From positions 124,001 to 188,000 of the forward strand of contig CAKTFH010000001.1 of the NCBI GenBank assembly GCA_934555895.1: DNA of 64,000 nt. Reading direction: 5' to 3'. This document shows positions 17,048-26,155 of this stretch, piece by piece (position 1 is the stretch's first letter; each line of letters starts with the position of its first letter). The notes beneath the pieces are model-generated. The model was given only the letters and a program-made list of their open reading frames with translations. It ran no database searches and had not been told where the DNA came from. This DNA comes from an uncultured Muribaculaceae bacterium (GTDB lineage Bacteria > Bacteroidota > Bacteroidia > Bacteroidales > Muribaculaceae). The position numbers were made by a program, and so were the translations under genes.

Positions 17048-18574
17048 TCAATGTTTTTGGGATAGCATTTCGGCATTCAGCCTCAGCAGTGGGTCCATCA
17101 CGCGGCGGTCGTTGCTGAGGCGGGGCACCTTGCGCTGGCCTCCGAGCTTACCGGTCGAGGCGAGCCAACGGTCGAACACTCCGGGCGCTCCGGCCGTGAC
17201 GGTGAGCGGGTCGAGGAAGATGCCGCCCGAGCGCTTTGCCTGATAGTCGGAGTTCTCCTTCTGGAGCGCACGGTCGAGCAGGTCGGCGAAAGCGGCGAGG
17301 TCAGCAGGCGCCTTGGCGAACTCTATCACCCACTCGTGTCGCCCGCGGCGCCCCGAATCGGCATAGACCGGCGCTGCGGTATAGTTGAGCACTTCGGCAC
17401 CGGTGGCACGGCAGGCAGTCTCCAGGGCCGCGTCGGTGTTGTAGACCATCACCTCTTCGCCGAAAGCGTTGATGAAGGCGCGGGTGCGGCCGGCTATTGT
17501 GAATGTCACAGGCGATATGCCGGTGATTTTCACGGTATCGCCTATGGCATAGCGCCAGAGGCCATTCGACGAGGTGATGAGCAGAGCATACACCTTCCCT
17601 TTCTCCACCTCCCATGCCGGCACAGGCGCGGCATCGGGGTTGTCGGCGGGGATGAACTCGTAGAACACATCGGCGTTCATCAGCAGACGCATGTCGGGGC
17701 GTCCCGGCTCGGCCTGCACGCCGAAGAAACCCTCGCTGGCGTTGTAGTTCTCCCAGTAGTGCATGCGCGAGGGGTCGATGATGGCGTCGTACTGCCTGCG
17801 GTATGGTCCGAAGGCTATGCCGCCATGGAAAAACACCTCCAGATGGGGCCACACATCGTGGATGTGCTGCGCTCCGGCGCGTTCAAGCACGCTCTTTAGC
17901 ACCGTGAGGAACCACGAGGGCACGCCCGAGATGGAACGTATGTCGGCCTTCAGCGAAGCCTCAACGAGTGCGGGGAGCTTCTCCTCCCAGCGCTCCATGA
18001 GGGCTATCCTGGCCGAAGGCACACGGAAAAGATTCACCACGGGATTGATGCGGTCGATGAGCGTGGCGCTGAGGTCGCCCACCTTCACTCCGCGTGGCAA
18101 TGTGAGTTCGTTGGCGAAGCTGCCGCCGAGGATAAAGCTCGGCCCGGCGAACACACGACTCCCGGGATGATAGTGCAGATAGGAGGCCATGGCGAACGTG
18201 GCCCCGGCATAATGCCCCTTGGCGAGAGCACGCTTGGTGATGGGAATGTATTTGCTCTTGCCGTCGCTGGTGCCCGACGACTGGGCGAAGCGGCGGGTGA
18301 CACCTGGCGCGAGCACATCACTCTTGCCCTGCACCATCTCCATCACATCGCCGCGGATATCGGCATACCCGGCCACAGGCACTCCCGAAGCGAAATCCTC
18401 ATACGAGGACATGCCGCCGAAACCGAGCTCACGGCCACGGCGCGTGGAGGCACTGTCGCGCAGAAGCGAGCCGAGCAGCCTGCGCTGCGCGGCCTCAAGA
18501 TGCTCCTCGGCCTCGATTTCTGCATTGAAGTTTCTTTCAAGCAATCTCCGGGCTATTCCGGTAAAATCCATCAT
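17048..18574 (-). CDS. GH3 auxin-responsive promoter family protein (acyl-adenylating)
   Basis: 508 residues. The N-terminal block QRRLLGSLLRDSASTRRGRELGF and the nucleotide motif RRFAQSSGTSDGKSKYIPIT are typical of the GH3 family. YNASEGFFGVQ and LWRYAIGDTVKITG follow. Plant members adenylate a carboxylic acid and join it to an amino acid. Bacterial members are common in Bacteroidetes but their substrates are unknown. It heads the six-gene minus operon ending with rnhB. Confidence 0.85.
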   Translation of the reverse strand: MMDFTGIARRLLERNFNAEIEAEEHLEAAQRRLLGSLLRDSASTRRGRELGFGGMSSYEDFASGVPVAGYADIRGDVMEMVQGKSDVLAPGVTRRFAQSSGTSDGKSKYIPITKRALAKGHYAGATFAMASYLHYHPGSRVFAGPSFILGGSFANELTLPRGVKVGDLSATLIDRINPVVNLFRVPSARIALMERWEEKLPALVEASLKADIRSISGVPSWFLTVLKSVLERAGAQHIHDVWPHLEVFFHGGIAFGPYRRQYDAIIDPSRMHYWENYNASEGFFGVQAEPGRPDMRLLMNADVFYEFIPADNPDAAPVPAWEVEKGKVYALLITSSNGLWRYAIGDTVKITGISPVTFTIAGRTRAFINAFGEEVMVYNTDAALETACRATGAEVLNYTAAPVYADSGRRGRHEWVIEFAKAPADLAAFADLLDRALQKENSDYQAKRSGGIFLDPLTVTAGAPGVFDRWLASTGKLGGQRKVPRLSNDRRVMDPLLRLNAEMLSQKH

Positions 18575-18578
18575 TCGG

Positions 18579-18663
18579 CAAAATTACTTCCCTTTTTCCG
18601 GTTTATGTTTTAATGTTCCTTCCCTCCGGCAAGCGTTCTTTTGTCTTGCAAAGAGCAAAGTTA
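18579..18663 (-). promoter_or_regulatory. Candidate promoters of the GH3-to-rnhB operon
   Basis: Two minus-strand -7 matches: TAACTTTG at 18656-18663 and TAATTTTG at 18579-18586. The nearer one would leave almost no leader, so the upstream one is more plausible. Neither has a clear -33 box. Confidence 0.45.
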
Positions 18664-18796
18664 CAAAAAATTTCAAATACCGCGGCATTATCTTTTTATG
18701 CTGTCAGGACTTTTTGGAGACATGAGCGAAAAATTTTTCATGTCGCATGATAGATTCGGCACCGACAAACGGCTCTTTTAAGGCAAATCAATATCG

Positions 18797-19432
18797 ATGA
18801 AAATGAAACAAAGAGTATTCAATCTGATTATCCTCGATGAGAGCGGCTCAATGACCACTATCGAGAAGCAAGCTGTAGACGGTGTGAACGAAACAGTGCA
18901 GACCATCCGCGCAGCACAGAAGAAGCACCCCGAGCAGCAGCATTACCTCACTCTGGTATCATTCAATTCCGACTCAATCAAGACCATCTACGACAACGTG
19001 GAGGCCGAGAACGCGAAGGAACTGACGGCAGACCAGTATATCCCTTCATGCTGCACCCCACTCTACGACGCCATGGGCATCTCGCTCACAAAGTTCCGCA
19101 AGGATGTGGCCGACAACGATGTGGTGCTCGTGACCATCATAACTGACGGCTACGAGAACGCATCCAAGGAATACAACCACGCCGCCATAAAGGCCCTTGT
19201 GGAGGAACTTAAGGCAAAAGACTGGGTGTTCACCTATATCGGCGCCAACCAGGATGTGGAGAAGGTGGCGGCCACAATCTCAGTCACCAACACCCTCAGC
19301 TTCGACGCGAGCGCGGGAGGTACACAGGCGATGTTCACCAAGGAACTGAAATCGCGCTCACGTTTCTTCGACAGGATTTCATCCAATATACCCAAAGGGA
19401 AACTTTCAGACGACTATTTCAAAGAAGACTGA
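18797..19432 (+). CDS. VWA-domain protein, cytoplasmic
   Basis: 211 residues, a single von Willebrand factor A domain with no signal peptide. The metal site is complete: DESGSM near residue 14, a central Thr in CTPLYDAMG, and ITDGYENAS. Such lone VWA proteins act as protein-binding modules, often with a AAA+ ATPase or in stress and tellurium-resistance-like systems, but no such partner is next to it. It ends at an intrinsic terminator and is apparently monocistronic. No promoter is evident. Confidence 0.82.
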   Translation: MKMKQRVFNLIILDESGSMTTIEKQAVDGVNETVQTIRAAQKKHPEQQHYLTLVSFNSDSIKTIYDNVEAENAKELTADQYIPSCCTPLYDAMGISLTKFRKDVADNDVVLVTIITDGYENASKEYNHAAIKALVEELKAKDWVFTYIGANQDVEKVAATISVTNTLSFDASAGGTQAMFTKELKSRSRFFDRISSNIPKGKLSDDYFKED

Positions 19433-19464
19433 GCCCTGCTAATCAATTGAAAAGCACACAGGGT

Positions 19465-19510
19465 GATAGCCGAGAGGAGCCAACCACACTCCACCCGGCT
19501 ATCTTTTTTA
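19465..19510 (+). terminator. Intrinsic terminator after the VWA gene
   Basis: GATAGCCG (19465-19472) pairs with CGGCTATC (19496-19503) and is followed by six Ts. The loop is long (23 bases). Confidence 0.75.
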
Positions 19511-19518
19511 TGAATCTG

Positions 19519-20142
19519 TCACTCCTCCTTGTAATATTCAATGGTCAGACTGGTGACAGCTTTCTGCCCCATCACTTCCTGGGAAAATTCCACTGCGTTA
19601 CCGCAGGAGTCGGTCTTGTCAATGGTCACCACTCCCTTCACCGACTGGTCGCCCATCGACTGCTCTACGGCGTAGGGGTACATGTCCTTCTCGTCGCGAT
19701 AGAGATATTTCATGGCCATGCTCATCTGCGGATTGGTCATGACGGTCTGCAGCATAGCGCCGTTATCTTTAAATGTCACCTCCACATCGGCCATCCCTCC
19801 CATATTGTATTTATACAGATTCTTGGTCATTTCCGAAATCACGATGACACCGGAATCCTGCAGGTTGGGGCCCTGGTACATCGACAGGGTGACTTTCTTT
19901 CCGGCATCGTGCCATTTATATACCGCACGCATATTGCCCTGAATCACATTCATCACCCTGCCGTCACGGTCGAATTCCGTAATGGTGGTGCCCTGTGAGC
20001 TGGTCTGAATCACTTTCTTGGGGTGTCCGAAGTAGATGTTCATCTGCGCTGCGGTGAGATTCTGAGCCACCATCGAGATGGCTCCTGTCACAATCATCAT
20101 AAACACCACGGCCAGATGCCTGAACTGGAAAATGTTTCGCAT
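19519..20142 (-). CDS. Small exported protein of unknown function, partner of the CHAT gene
   Basis: 207 residues. A hydrophobic signal segment (RHLAVVFMMIVTGAISMVAQ) is followed by a beta-rich body, with stretches such as GTTITEFDRDGRVMNVI and VEVTFKDNGAMLQTVM. I do not recognise the family. The pattern of short strands with polar turns suggests a beta-sandwich or a YD-repeat-like sheet. It begins 4 bases after the stop of the TPR-CHAT gene and both are exported, so a shared function is likely but unproven. Confidence 0.7.
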   Translation of the reverse strand: MRNIFQFRHLAVVFMMIVTGAISMVAQNLTAAQMNIYFGHPKKVIQTSSQGTTITEFDRDGRVMNVIQGNMRAVYKWHDAGKKVTLSMYQGPNLQDSGVIVISEMTKNLYKYNMGGMADVEVTFKDNGAMLQTVMTNPQMSMAMKYLYRDEKDMYPYAVEQSMGDQSVKGVVTIDKTDSCGNAVEFSQEVMGQKAVTSLTIEYYKEE

Positions 20143-20146
20143 ATCG

Positions 20147-23100
20147 TTAGAGGTTTATTTTATTGTTTGCGTCAATGAGGATGAAGGCAGCCCAGTATTT
20201 CGGATCGTCGAACTTCAATCTGACGACGCCCTGCGCTTTCTTGAGGGCGTCATACTGGTTGCAGCCGGCTATGAGGTTTTTATAAAACTCGGTCATGAGC
20301 AGCTGAGTGGCAGCATCGTTGACATTCCACAGGCTCATCAGTATGCTCTGCGTACCCGCCTGCTTGAATCCGCGCTGGAGGCCGAAGACTCCGTCCTGCT
20401 CCACGGCGCCGAGACCTGTCTCGCACGCCGAAAGCACAGCGAGCTTAAGTCCTCGAAAATCGAGCACCGAAATTTCGTGGGCTGTCAGAATGCCGTCGTC
20501 CTTGAGTTTATCAGTGTCCATATCCCAAAGGGTGTTCTGCGCTCCGGCGAAGAACAGGCCTGTGGCCGACATTATGTCGTCCTTACTGCCGCGGCCGCCC
20601 GGCAGGAGATTGAAGAAACCGTGGGTGGCCACATGTATTATGTTGGTATGGGTGCCCGACAGGCGTTTGAAGCTCTCTTTCGTGGCTTTCTCGCCGGTGA
20701 TTTTCGACACCTTGCATTCCGGCGACACAAGGTTGTAGATTTCCTCCGCCTCGATTTTGGTGCCGGGGAGATATTTAAGGAAACCTCCCGAGCGCTCGGT
20801 GGCACTCTCCTGCTCACGGTAATAGTCGGCAATGTCACCCAGGCCGTAACTTATGCCTCCGTAAAGGGCCATGCCTGAGATTTTGGAGTCTACATCTGAT
20901 TTCGTCAACGCGAGTTCGCGGGTGGACGACAGTCGGCGGAGACTGTATTTCTCGGAACCGGGCAGATTTTCCAAGGCCACGGTATGCAGCAGCCCGTCGG
21001 CCGAGAAATATACATTTCCCTCATCCCAAGTGGGCATGATGTCGAGCAGATTCCGAAAAATCAGGTTAAACAGCATCACGTTTTTGTAACATCCGCCGCC
21101 CGACAGGTCGAGCGACTGCCAAGAAATGTCGTCACCCACATCCACATAACGGGGTGCGTCATGTCTGGTGAGAACCAATGCGCCATAGTGCCGGGTCTTC
21201 GCGTCCTTCTGATAGGAGAAAAACTCTATGGCGATATCCTTCCCCCCCAGCGCCCGCTGCACATCGCCGTATTCCACCGCAAGACCCTTGGTGTAGTCGC
21301 CGAAGGCCTGCGATTTGCCCATAAGCTGTTTCTCGATGGCGGTGGCTTTCTGCTGCAGTTCGAACCTTTTGGAGTCATCGGCGGCGCCCATGGTCTGCAG
21401 CTGCTCGTTGAGGTTTCGCCATTCGTTCAGCAACTTCAGCGACTCGCGGTCGCCCTCCTCCTGCAGAATGCGGGTGAGCTCGATGGTTGAGTTCAACAGA
21501 AGTCCCTTGGTGAAAAGCAGCGCGTTATATCCCAATGCTGCATAGCGCGTATCGCCGTGGGTAATCGCAGCATAATGCGGAAGGTTGTCGAGATTGCCAC
21601 GCCGCATGTTGGTGTAGGCAGTGCGCTCCTCAAGCGTCATCCACCGGTAATTGCGGAGCACCTCGTCTTTCAGGAACTTATAGCCTATCTCAAAGTTTTC
21701 GTATGCGCTCTGACTGTCGCCGCTGTCATACTGATAATAGGCCAGGTCATGGAGATAATTGTCATATTCGCGTCCCTGCGCTTTCGCCACCTCCACGACC
21801 TGCTTGGTAAGACGGATAGCCTCGTCGTAATTGCCAAGAATGAAATTGAGATGGGCAAGCACAGCCAAGGCATCGCGGGTGACATACTCCTCTATCGGAA
21901 ATACCGGCATCAGTTTGTCATAAATGAACATCCTTAAATCGCTCTCCATCTTCTGCCACGGCATGCCGTTGATTATTGCAGCACCGGAAAACAGAGCGCG
22001 ATAGAAGGGCATCACGGCACTCGCAATCTGATGGACTCCGATTCCCGCGCTGATGAAATCTGAGATATTGATGCCTGAGAGAAGAGTCTTTATCTCCTCA
22101 CCCAATTCATAGCCAATCTGAGATACCGGCTTGCCATCGACATCGGCACCAGTCGAAGCCCCACATATCGGCACCCATTTGAAAAGGGTGAGGATATATT
22201 CCGGATTCGTCTTGTCATCCTCTAACAATGTCAGGACTTTCTTATATTCCACAGATGCCTTATCTGGCCGCCCTAATGCATAATACAAATCGCCAAGTTC
22301 CCTCAGAGCTCTCTTATAGGGTCCACTGACGATATTGCCGTTTTCATAATATTTGCAGATATCCCTATATAAAGCGATTGCCTCATCAGTCCTGTTGTTA
22401 TTGGCATAAGCATATGCAATCATGCACTGGTTGGCATAATACGGATCTTTGTCATGGTCATTTCTCAGCAGATCAGCAGCCTGCTTATAATAACCCACTC
22501 CGGTTTCCCAGTCTTTAGAGAAATCACCCAACCACGAAAACAGCATTCCTTTATCCCTGTCTGTCAATCCTTTGTCATCGAGCGTCTGTAATGCATAATG
22601 CAACAGTTCGTCAATCAGGTCAGTTTTTCCAACCATCAGCAGATATGTCAGACAGTCTGAAATCGAGAAAAACGCATCTTCATTCTCAGGTTTATATGAG
22701 TCCACCAAAAGCCGGAAAGCCTCTTCAGCGAGATCGGCTGCCTTATTGCTGTCAGTGCCTGACTGCAGTTCCATGCGCGTCTCGATAATCCTGGTAAGAG
22801 CTGTAGGATACATATCGCCGTTTTCCGACTCCAAATGTTTGCTTATCCCTTTCATCTTCTCGATATCGCCATAGGTCATCGCAAGCATGTTCCATTTAAG
22901 GCACACCCACACACGTGAATGATGCGCCCGGAAAGTGCAAATATCGTTTTCAAGACCCATAGAGGCGAGAAGCTCAAGCGCCTCGTCGCAGCGCTTCAGC
23001 GCCGACGAGAAATCACGCATCTGACCGTAGATTTCGCTCAGCACAAGACATGAGCCGACATAATGCAGCGACTTTTTGCCAAGTACCTGTTCCTCAATCT

Positions 23101-23524
23101 CGATACATTTCAGCGCATGGCTGAGGGCTTGCTGCATGTCGCCTTTTTTCGTGGCATCATTCGCAAGGTCGGCCTCTCTGTCGCATTCCACAGTCAGGCG
23201 TCTGTCGACCGGCTCCAAAGACCAGTGATATGGAGCAAGTTCCTTCGCCTTGGTGTCGTCGCCCATTTTATGATAGCAATAAGCCAGCCACCATTTGCTA
23301 TAGCCATACCTCTGGGAATCAGGTGATATTTCTTTTTTATCCAGAGCCTCGGCCTTGGAAAAGCAGTCAATAGCCTTCTTATAGTCCTGCCGGTTGTAGG
23401 CAGCGATGCCTTCCGCGAAATATCCGTCGGACTTCTTCGACTGCGCGTGAATGCCAAATGCCCCGGAAATCAGGAGTGTCAGGAGCAACGCCATTAAAAA
23501 TCTATATATCGATAAGCTTTGCAT
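20147..23524 (-). CDS. Exported TPR-CHAT protein (caspase-like peptidase domain)
   Basis: 1125 residues from the ATG at 23524. A signal peptide (FLMALLLTLLISGAFGIHAQ) is followed by about 600 residues of TPR-like helical repeats, among them FAEGIAAYNRQDYKKAIDCFSKAEAL and LGDLYYALGRPDKASVEYKKVLTLL. The C-terminal third is a CHAT domain with the dyad His ~968 in HVATHGFF and Cys ~1034 in LSACETGLG. CHAT is a caspase/separase-like cysteine peptidase fold; TPRs usually bind the partner or substrate. Start choice: the longer frame from 23551 begins inside the -7 box. It is followed by a small exported gene. Confidence 0.88.
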   Translation of the reverse strand: MQSLSIYRFLMALLLTLLISGAFGIHAQSKKSDGYFAEGIAAYNRQDYKKAIDCFSKAEALDKKEISPDSQRYGYSKWWLAYCYHKMGDDTKAKELAPYHWSLEPVDRRLTVECDREADLANDATKKGDMQQALSHALKCIEIEEQVLGKKSLHYVGSCLVLSEIYGQMRDFSSALKRCDEALELLASMGLENDICTFRAHHSRVWVCLKWNMLAMTYGDIEKMKGISKHLESENGDMYPTALTRIIETRMELQSGTDSNKAADLAEEAFRLLVDSYKPENEDAFFSISDCLTYLLMVGKTDLIDELLHYALQTLDDKGLTDRDKGMLFSWLGDFSKDWETGVGYYKQAADLLRNDHDKDPYYANQCMIAYAYANNNRTDEAIALYRDICKYYENGNIVSGPYKRALRELGDLYYALGRPDKASVEYKKVLTLLEDDKTNPEYILTLFKWVPICGASTGADVDGKPVSQIGYELGEEIKTLLSGINISDFISAGIGVHQIASAVMPFYRALFSGAAIINGMPWQKMESDLRMFIYDKLMPVFPIEEYVTRDALAVLAHLNFILGNYDEAIRLTKQVVEVAKAQGREYDNYLHDLAYYQYDSGDSQSAYENFEIGYKFLKDEVLRNYRWMTLEERTAYTNMRRGNLDNLPHYAAITHGDTRYAALGYNALLFTKGLLLNSTIELTRILQEEGDRESLKLLNEWRNLNEQLQTMGAADDSKRFELQQKATAIEKQLMGKSQAFGDYTKGLAVEYGDVQRALGGKDIAIEFFSYQKDAKTRHYGALVLTRHDAPRYVDVGDDISWQSLDLSGGGCYKNVMLFNLIFRNLLDIMPTWDEGNVYFSADGLLHTVALENLPGSEKYSLRRLSSTRELALTKSDVDSKISGMALYGGISYGLGDIADYYREQESATERSGGFLKYLPGTKIEAEEIYNLVSPECKVSKITGEKATKESFKRLSGTHTNIIHVATHGFFNLLPGGRGSKDDIMSATGLFFAGAQNTLWDMDTDKLKDDGILTAHEISVLDFRGLKLAVLSACETGLGAVEQDGVFGLQRGFKQAGTQSILMSLWNVNDAATQLLMTEFYKNLIAGCNQYDALKKAQGVVRLKFDDPKYWAAFILIDANNKINL

Positions 23525-23548
23525 GTAGTGTTTCCGTGGTTCCGCCTG

Positions 23549-23556
23549 CAAAATTA
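23549..23556 (-). promoter_or_regulatory. -7 box of the TPR-CHAT gene
   Basis: On the minus strand TAATTTTG, with ATTG 18 bases upstream as a weak -33 box. It lies 25 bases before the ATG at 23524. Confidence 0.6.
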
Positions 23557-23639
23557 ACCAATTTATTGGATTATCAATCGTTTACTTCAAGTAATTAAAC
23601 ATGCCTTGTCAACAGTGCAAGGAACATAAGGGCCAAGAG

Positions 23640-23655
23640 CCGTGATAAATCACGG
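23640..23655. promoter_or_regulatory. 16-base palindrome upstream of the sulfatase promoter
   Basis: CCGTGAT, AA, ATCACGG: a perfect 7-base dyad about 40 bases upstream of the sulfatase -7 box, in the divergent region between the CHAT and sulfatase genes. It could be an operator or a small hairpin. No regulator is encoded beside it. Confidence 0.4.
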
Positions 23656-23695
23656 TTTTGGAGGGGGAGATAGGGCGGAATTGGAGATTTTATTG

Positions 23696-23703
23696 TAACT
23701 TTG
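23696..23703 (+). promoter_or_regulatory. -7 box of the sulfatase gene
   Basis: TAACTTTG, 60 bases before the ATG at 23764. No good -33 box. Confidence 0.55.
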
Positions 23704-23763
23704 TCAAGCACAGCGCGCAGGATTGAGTGCGCGCCGGGAAAACTTCATCACATATACAAAACC

Positions 23764-25122
23764 ATGAACAAGTCACTCCTGCTACTTACAGCCTGCGGCG
23801 GTCTGCTGCATGCCACTGATGCCGTCGCTCAGAAACAGAAACCCAACATCGTGATAATCTACACCGACGATATGGGCATCGGCGACCTTTCGTGCTACAA
23901 CAGCGGATGGGTGAGCACCCCCAACATCGACAAGCTCGCCTCGCAGGGCATCAAGTTCAATCATTACTATACCTCGTCGCCCGTAAGCTCCCCTTCACGC
24001 GCAGGACTGACCACAGGCATGTTCCCCACCGAATGGGGCATCAACACCTTCCTGCATGAGCGGAAAGGAAACGCCGACTGCGAGCAGTGCGACTATCTCG
24101 ACAGCAACGCTCCCACCATGGCCAAGTCGCTGAAAGCCGCCGGCTATGCCACCGCGCATATCGGCAAATGGCACATGGGCGGCGGACGCGATGTGGACGA
24201 CGCTCCCCAGATTCCCGAATACGGATTCGACGAATATGTGACCACCTACGAAGGCCCCGACCCCGACCCGCTCATCACCGCCTCCAACTGGATATGGTCG
24301 GAAAACGACAGCATTCAGCGCTGGGACCGCACGGCCTATTTCGTGGACAAGACGCTCGACTATCTGGCCCGGCATAAAGACAAGCCGTGCTTCGTGAATC
24401 TGTGGCCCGATGACATGCACGACCCCTGGATTCCCTCGTCAGGATTCTATCCTATTTCCGAATCATGGGCTACCCGCAACAATTTCGTAGCCGTGCTCAC
24501 ACAGTACGACAAGCAGATAGGGCGCCTAATTGAAGGCATAGACCGTCTGGGCATACGCGACAACACGCTGATAATCTTCACAAGCGACAACGGCGCCCTG
24601 CCCACCTTCGACAACGCCCGCACCAACGGCCACCGAGGCTCGAAAAACAGCCTCTACGAGGGCGGCATCAACATGCCTTTCATCATCAGCTGGCCCGGCA
24701 CCATCAAGGAGGGTGAGACCGACAACGAGAGCGTGGTCAACGCCGTCGACCTCTATCCCTCGCTATGCAAAATCGCCGGAGCCAAGCAGATAGAAGGTTT
24801 CGAATACAGTGGCGAGGATATGAGCAAGGCTCTGCTCGGGGAGAAGACAATGAAGCGCTCCAAAGACATGATGTGGGATTTCGGACGCAACAGATTTTTC
24901 AACAAGCCACAGAAGAAACAGCGTAGCCCGCATTTGGCCATCCGTCGCGGCGACTGGAAACTGCTTGTGGACTCCGACGGCAAAAACCTCGAGCTTTACA
25001 ACATACAGATAGACCCCAACGAGACCACCGACCTCTCGGCAAAGCACCCCGAAATGTGCGCGGAACTGAGCGAGAAGGTCATAAAGTGGTATAAGACCAA
25101 GCGGAGAGTGCGCGGCAAATAA
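23764..25122 (+). CDS. Exported arylsulfatase, serine-type (formylglycine) sulfatase
   Basis: 452 residues. A signal peptide (about 1-22) precedes PNIVIIYTDDMGIGD, whose Asp pair (35-36) binds Ca2+. The modification motif reads SSPSRAGLTTG, so the residue converted to formylglycine is Ser75; this type needs an anaerobic sulfatase-maturating enzyme. AHIGKWHMGG and FTSDNGA complete the active site, and the C-terminal RRGDWKLLVDSDGKNLELYNIQIDPNE is typical. It removes sulfate from a sugar or aryl ester, probably on host mucin or glycosaminoglycan. No SusC/D genes adjoin it. The ATG at 23764 was chosen over an upstream TTG. Confidence 0.92.
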   Translation: MNKSLLLLTACGGLLHATDAVAQKQKPNIVIIYTDDMGIGDLSCYNSGWVSTPNIDKLASQGIKFNHYYTSSPVSSPSRAGLTTGMFPTEWGINTFLHERKGNADCEQCDYLDSNAPTMAKSLKAAGYATAHIGKWHMGGGRDVDDAPQIPEYGFDEYVTTYEGPDPDPLITASNWIWSENDSIQRWDRTAYFVDKTLDYLARHKDKPCFVNLWPDDMHDPWIPSSGFYPISESWATRNNFVAVLTQYDKQIGRLIEGIDRLGIRDNTLIIFTSDNGALPTFDNARTNGHRGSKNSLYEGGINMPFIISWPGTIKEGETDNESVVNAVDLYPSLCKIAGAKQIEGFEYSGEDMSKALLGEKTMKRSKDMMWDFGRNRFFNKPQKKQRSPHLAIRRGDWKLLVDSDGKNLELYNIQIDPNETTDLSAKHPEMCAELSEKVIKWYKTKRRVRGK

Positions 25123-25208
25123 TTGGAATCGCCACGCCCGGCAATCGGGAAATTTTCCCGCCCCGGATGTTATATTCTCATAGGGGATATGCAAAAGCGA
25201 ACACATGC

Positions 25209-26123
25209 ATGAGCGAATTTAAGGTACATATTCTTGGATGCGGGTCGGCCACGCCGTCGCTGCGACACATGCCGAGCTGTCAGGTGGTGGAATACCGCGG
25301 ACAGCTGATGATGATTGACTGCGGCGAAGGCGCACAGCTCTCCATGCGCCGCATGGGGCTGCGGTTCTCACGGCTCAACCATGTGTTCATCAGCCATCTG
25401 CACGGCGACCACTGTCTCGGTCTGCCGGGACTGCTCTCCACACTGGCGCTCCACGATGTTGGGGGCACTGTGACGGTGCACACTTTCGCCGAGGGCGCCG
25501 ACATACTCGGCAGGATGATTGACTTCTTCTGCCGCGAGCGGTCGTATGAGCTGAAATTCAACATCATCGACCCCACGCGCCGACAGCTGCTGCTCGACCT
25601 CCCCGGACTTACCGTGGAATCGTTCCCCCTGTGCCACCGCGTGCCCGATGTGGGATTCATCTTCCGCGAGAAACCCAAGCCGCGCCACATAAAGGGCGAC
25701 ATGGTGAAGTTTCACCAGGTGCCAGTGTCGCAGATGAAAGCCATAAAAGAGGGCGCCGATTTTATCACTCCTGAAGGGAAGGTAATTTCCAATGCGATGC
25801 TCACCTCCGACCCCGACCGGGCGGCATCATACGCTTATTGCTCCGACACGATATATCTGGCCGAGACCGCGAAATTCGTAGACGGTGTTGACCTACTCTA
25901 CCACGAGGCCACCTACACCGACGACAAGGCCGACAAGGCCTCGGCCTACGGCCACTCCACCGCCTCGCAGGCCGCCACTGTAGCCCGCGACGCTCATGCG
26001 AGCCGGCTGCTGATAGGCCACTACTCCAAAGCCTATCATGACGAAGAGCAGCATCTCGCCGAGGCAAGAGCTATATTTCCGAATACCGACGCCGCCACCG
26101 AAGGCCTCACCGTCGACATATGA
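25209..26123 (+). CDS. rnz: Ribonuclease Z
   Basis: 304 residues. A zinc-dependent beta-lactamase-fold nuclease that trims tRNA 3' ends. The motifs are LGCGSATPSLRHMPSCQVVEYRG, IDCGEGAQLSMRR, the zinc site SHLHGDHCLGLPGLL (His63-His68), LLYHEATYTDDKADKA and GHYSKAYHDEEQHLAEA. The body is full length. The tRNA gene in this window lacks an encoded CCA, which fits a need for this enzyme. A near-perfect CGGGAAA/TTTCCCG dyad (25146-25160) precedes it and may end sulfatase transcription. dut follows 32 bases later. Confidence 0.95.
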   Translation: MSEFKVHILGCGSATPSLRHMPSCQVVEYRGQLMMIDCGEGAQLSMRRMGLRFSRLNHVFISHLHGDHCLGLPGLLSTLALHDVGGTVTVHTFAEGADILGRMIDFFCRERSYELKFNIIDPTRRQLLLDLPGLTVESFPLCHRVPDVGFIFREKPKPRHIKGDMVKFHQVPVSQMKAIKEGADFITPEGKVISNAMLTSDPDRAASYAYCSDTIYLAETAKFVDGVDLLYHEATYTDDKADKASAYGHSTASQAATVARDAHASRLLIGHYSKAYHDEEQHLAEARAIFPNTDAATEGLTVDI

Positions 26124-26155
26124 AATTTTTCAACAAACGATAAACACCCGCAGTT

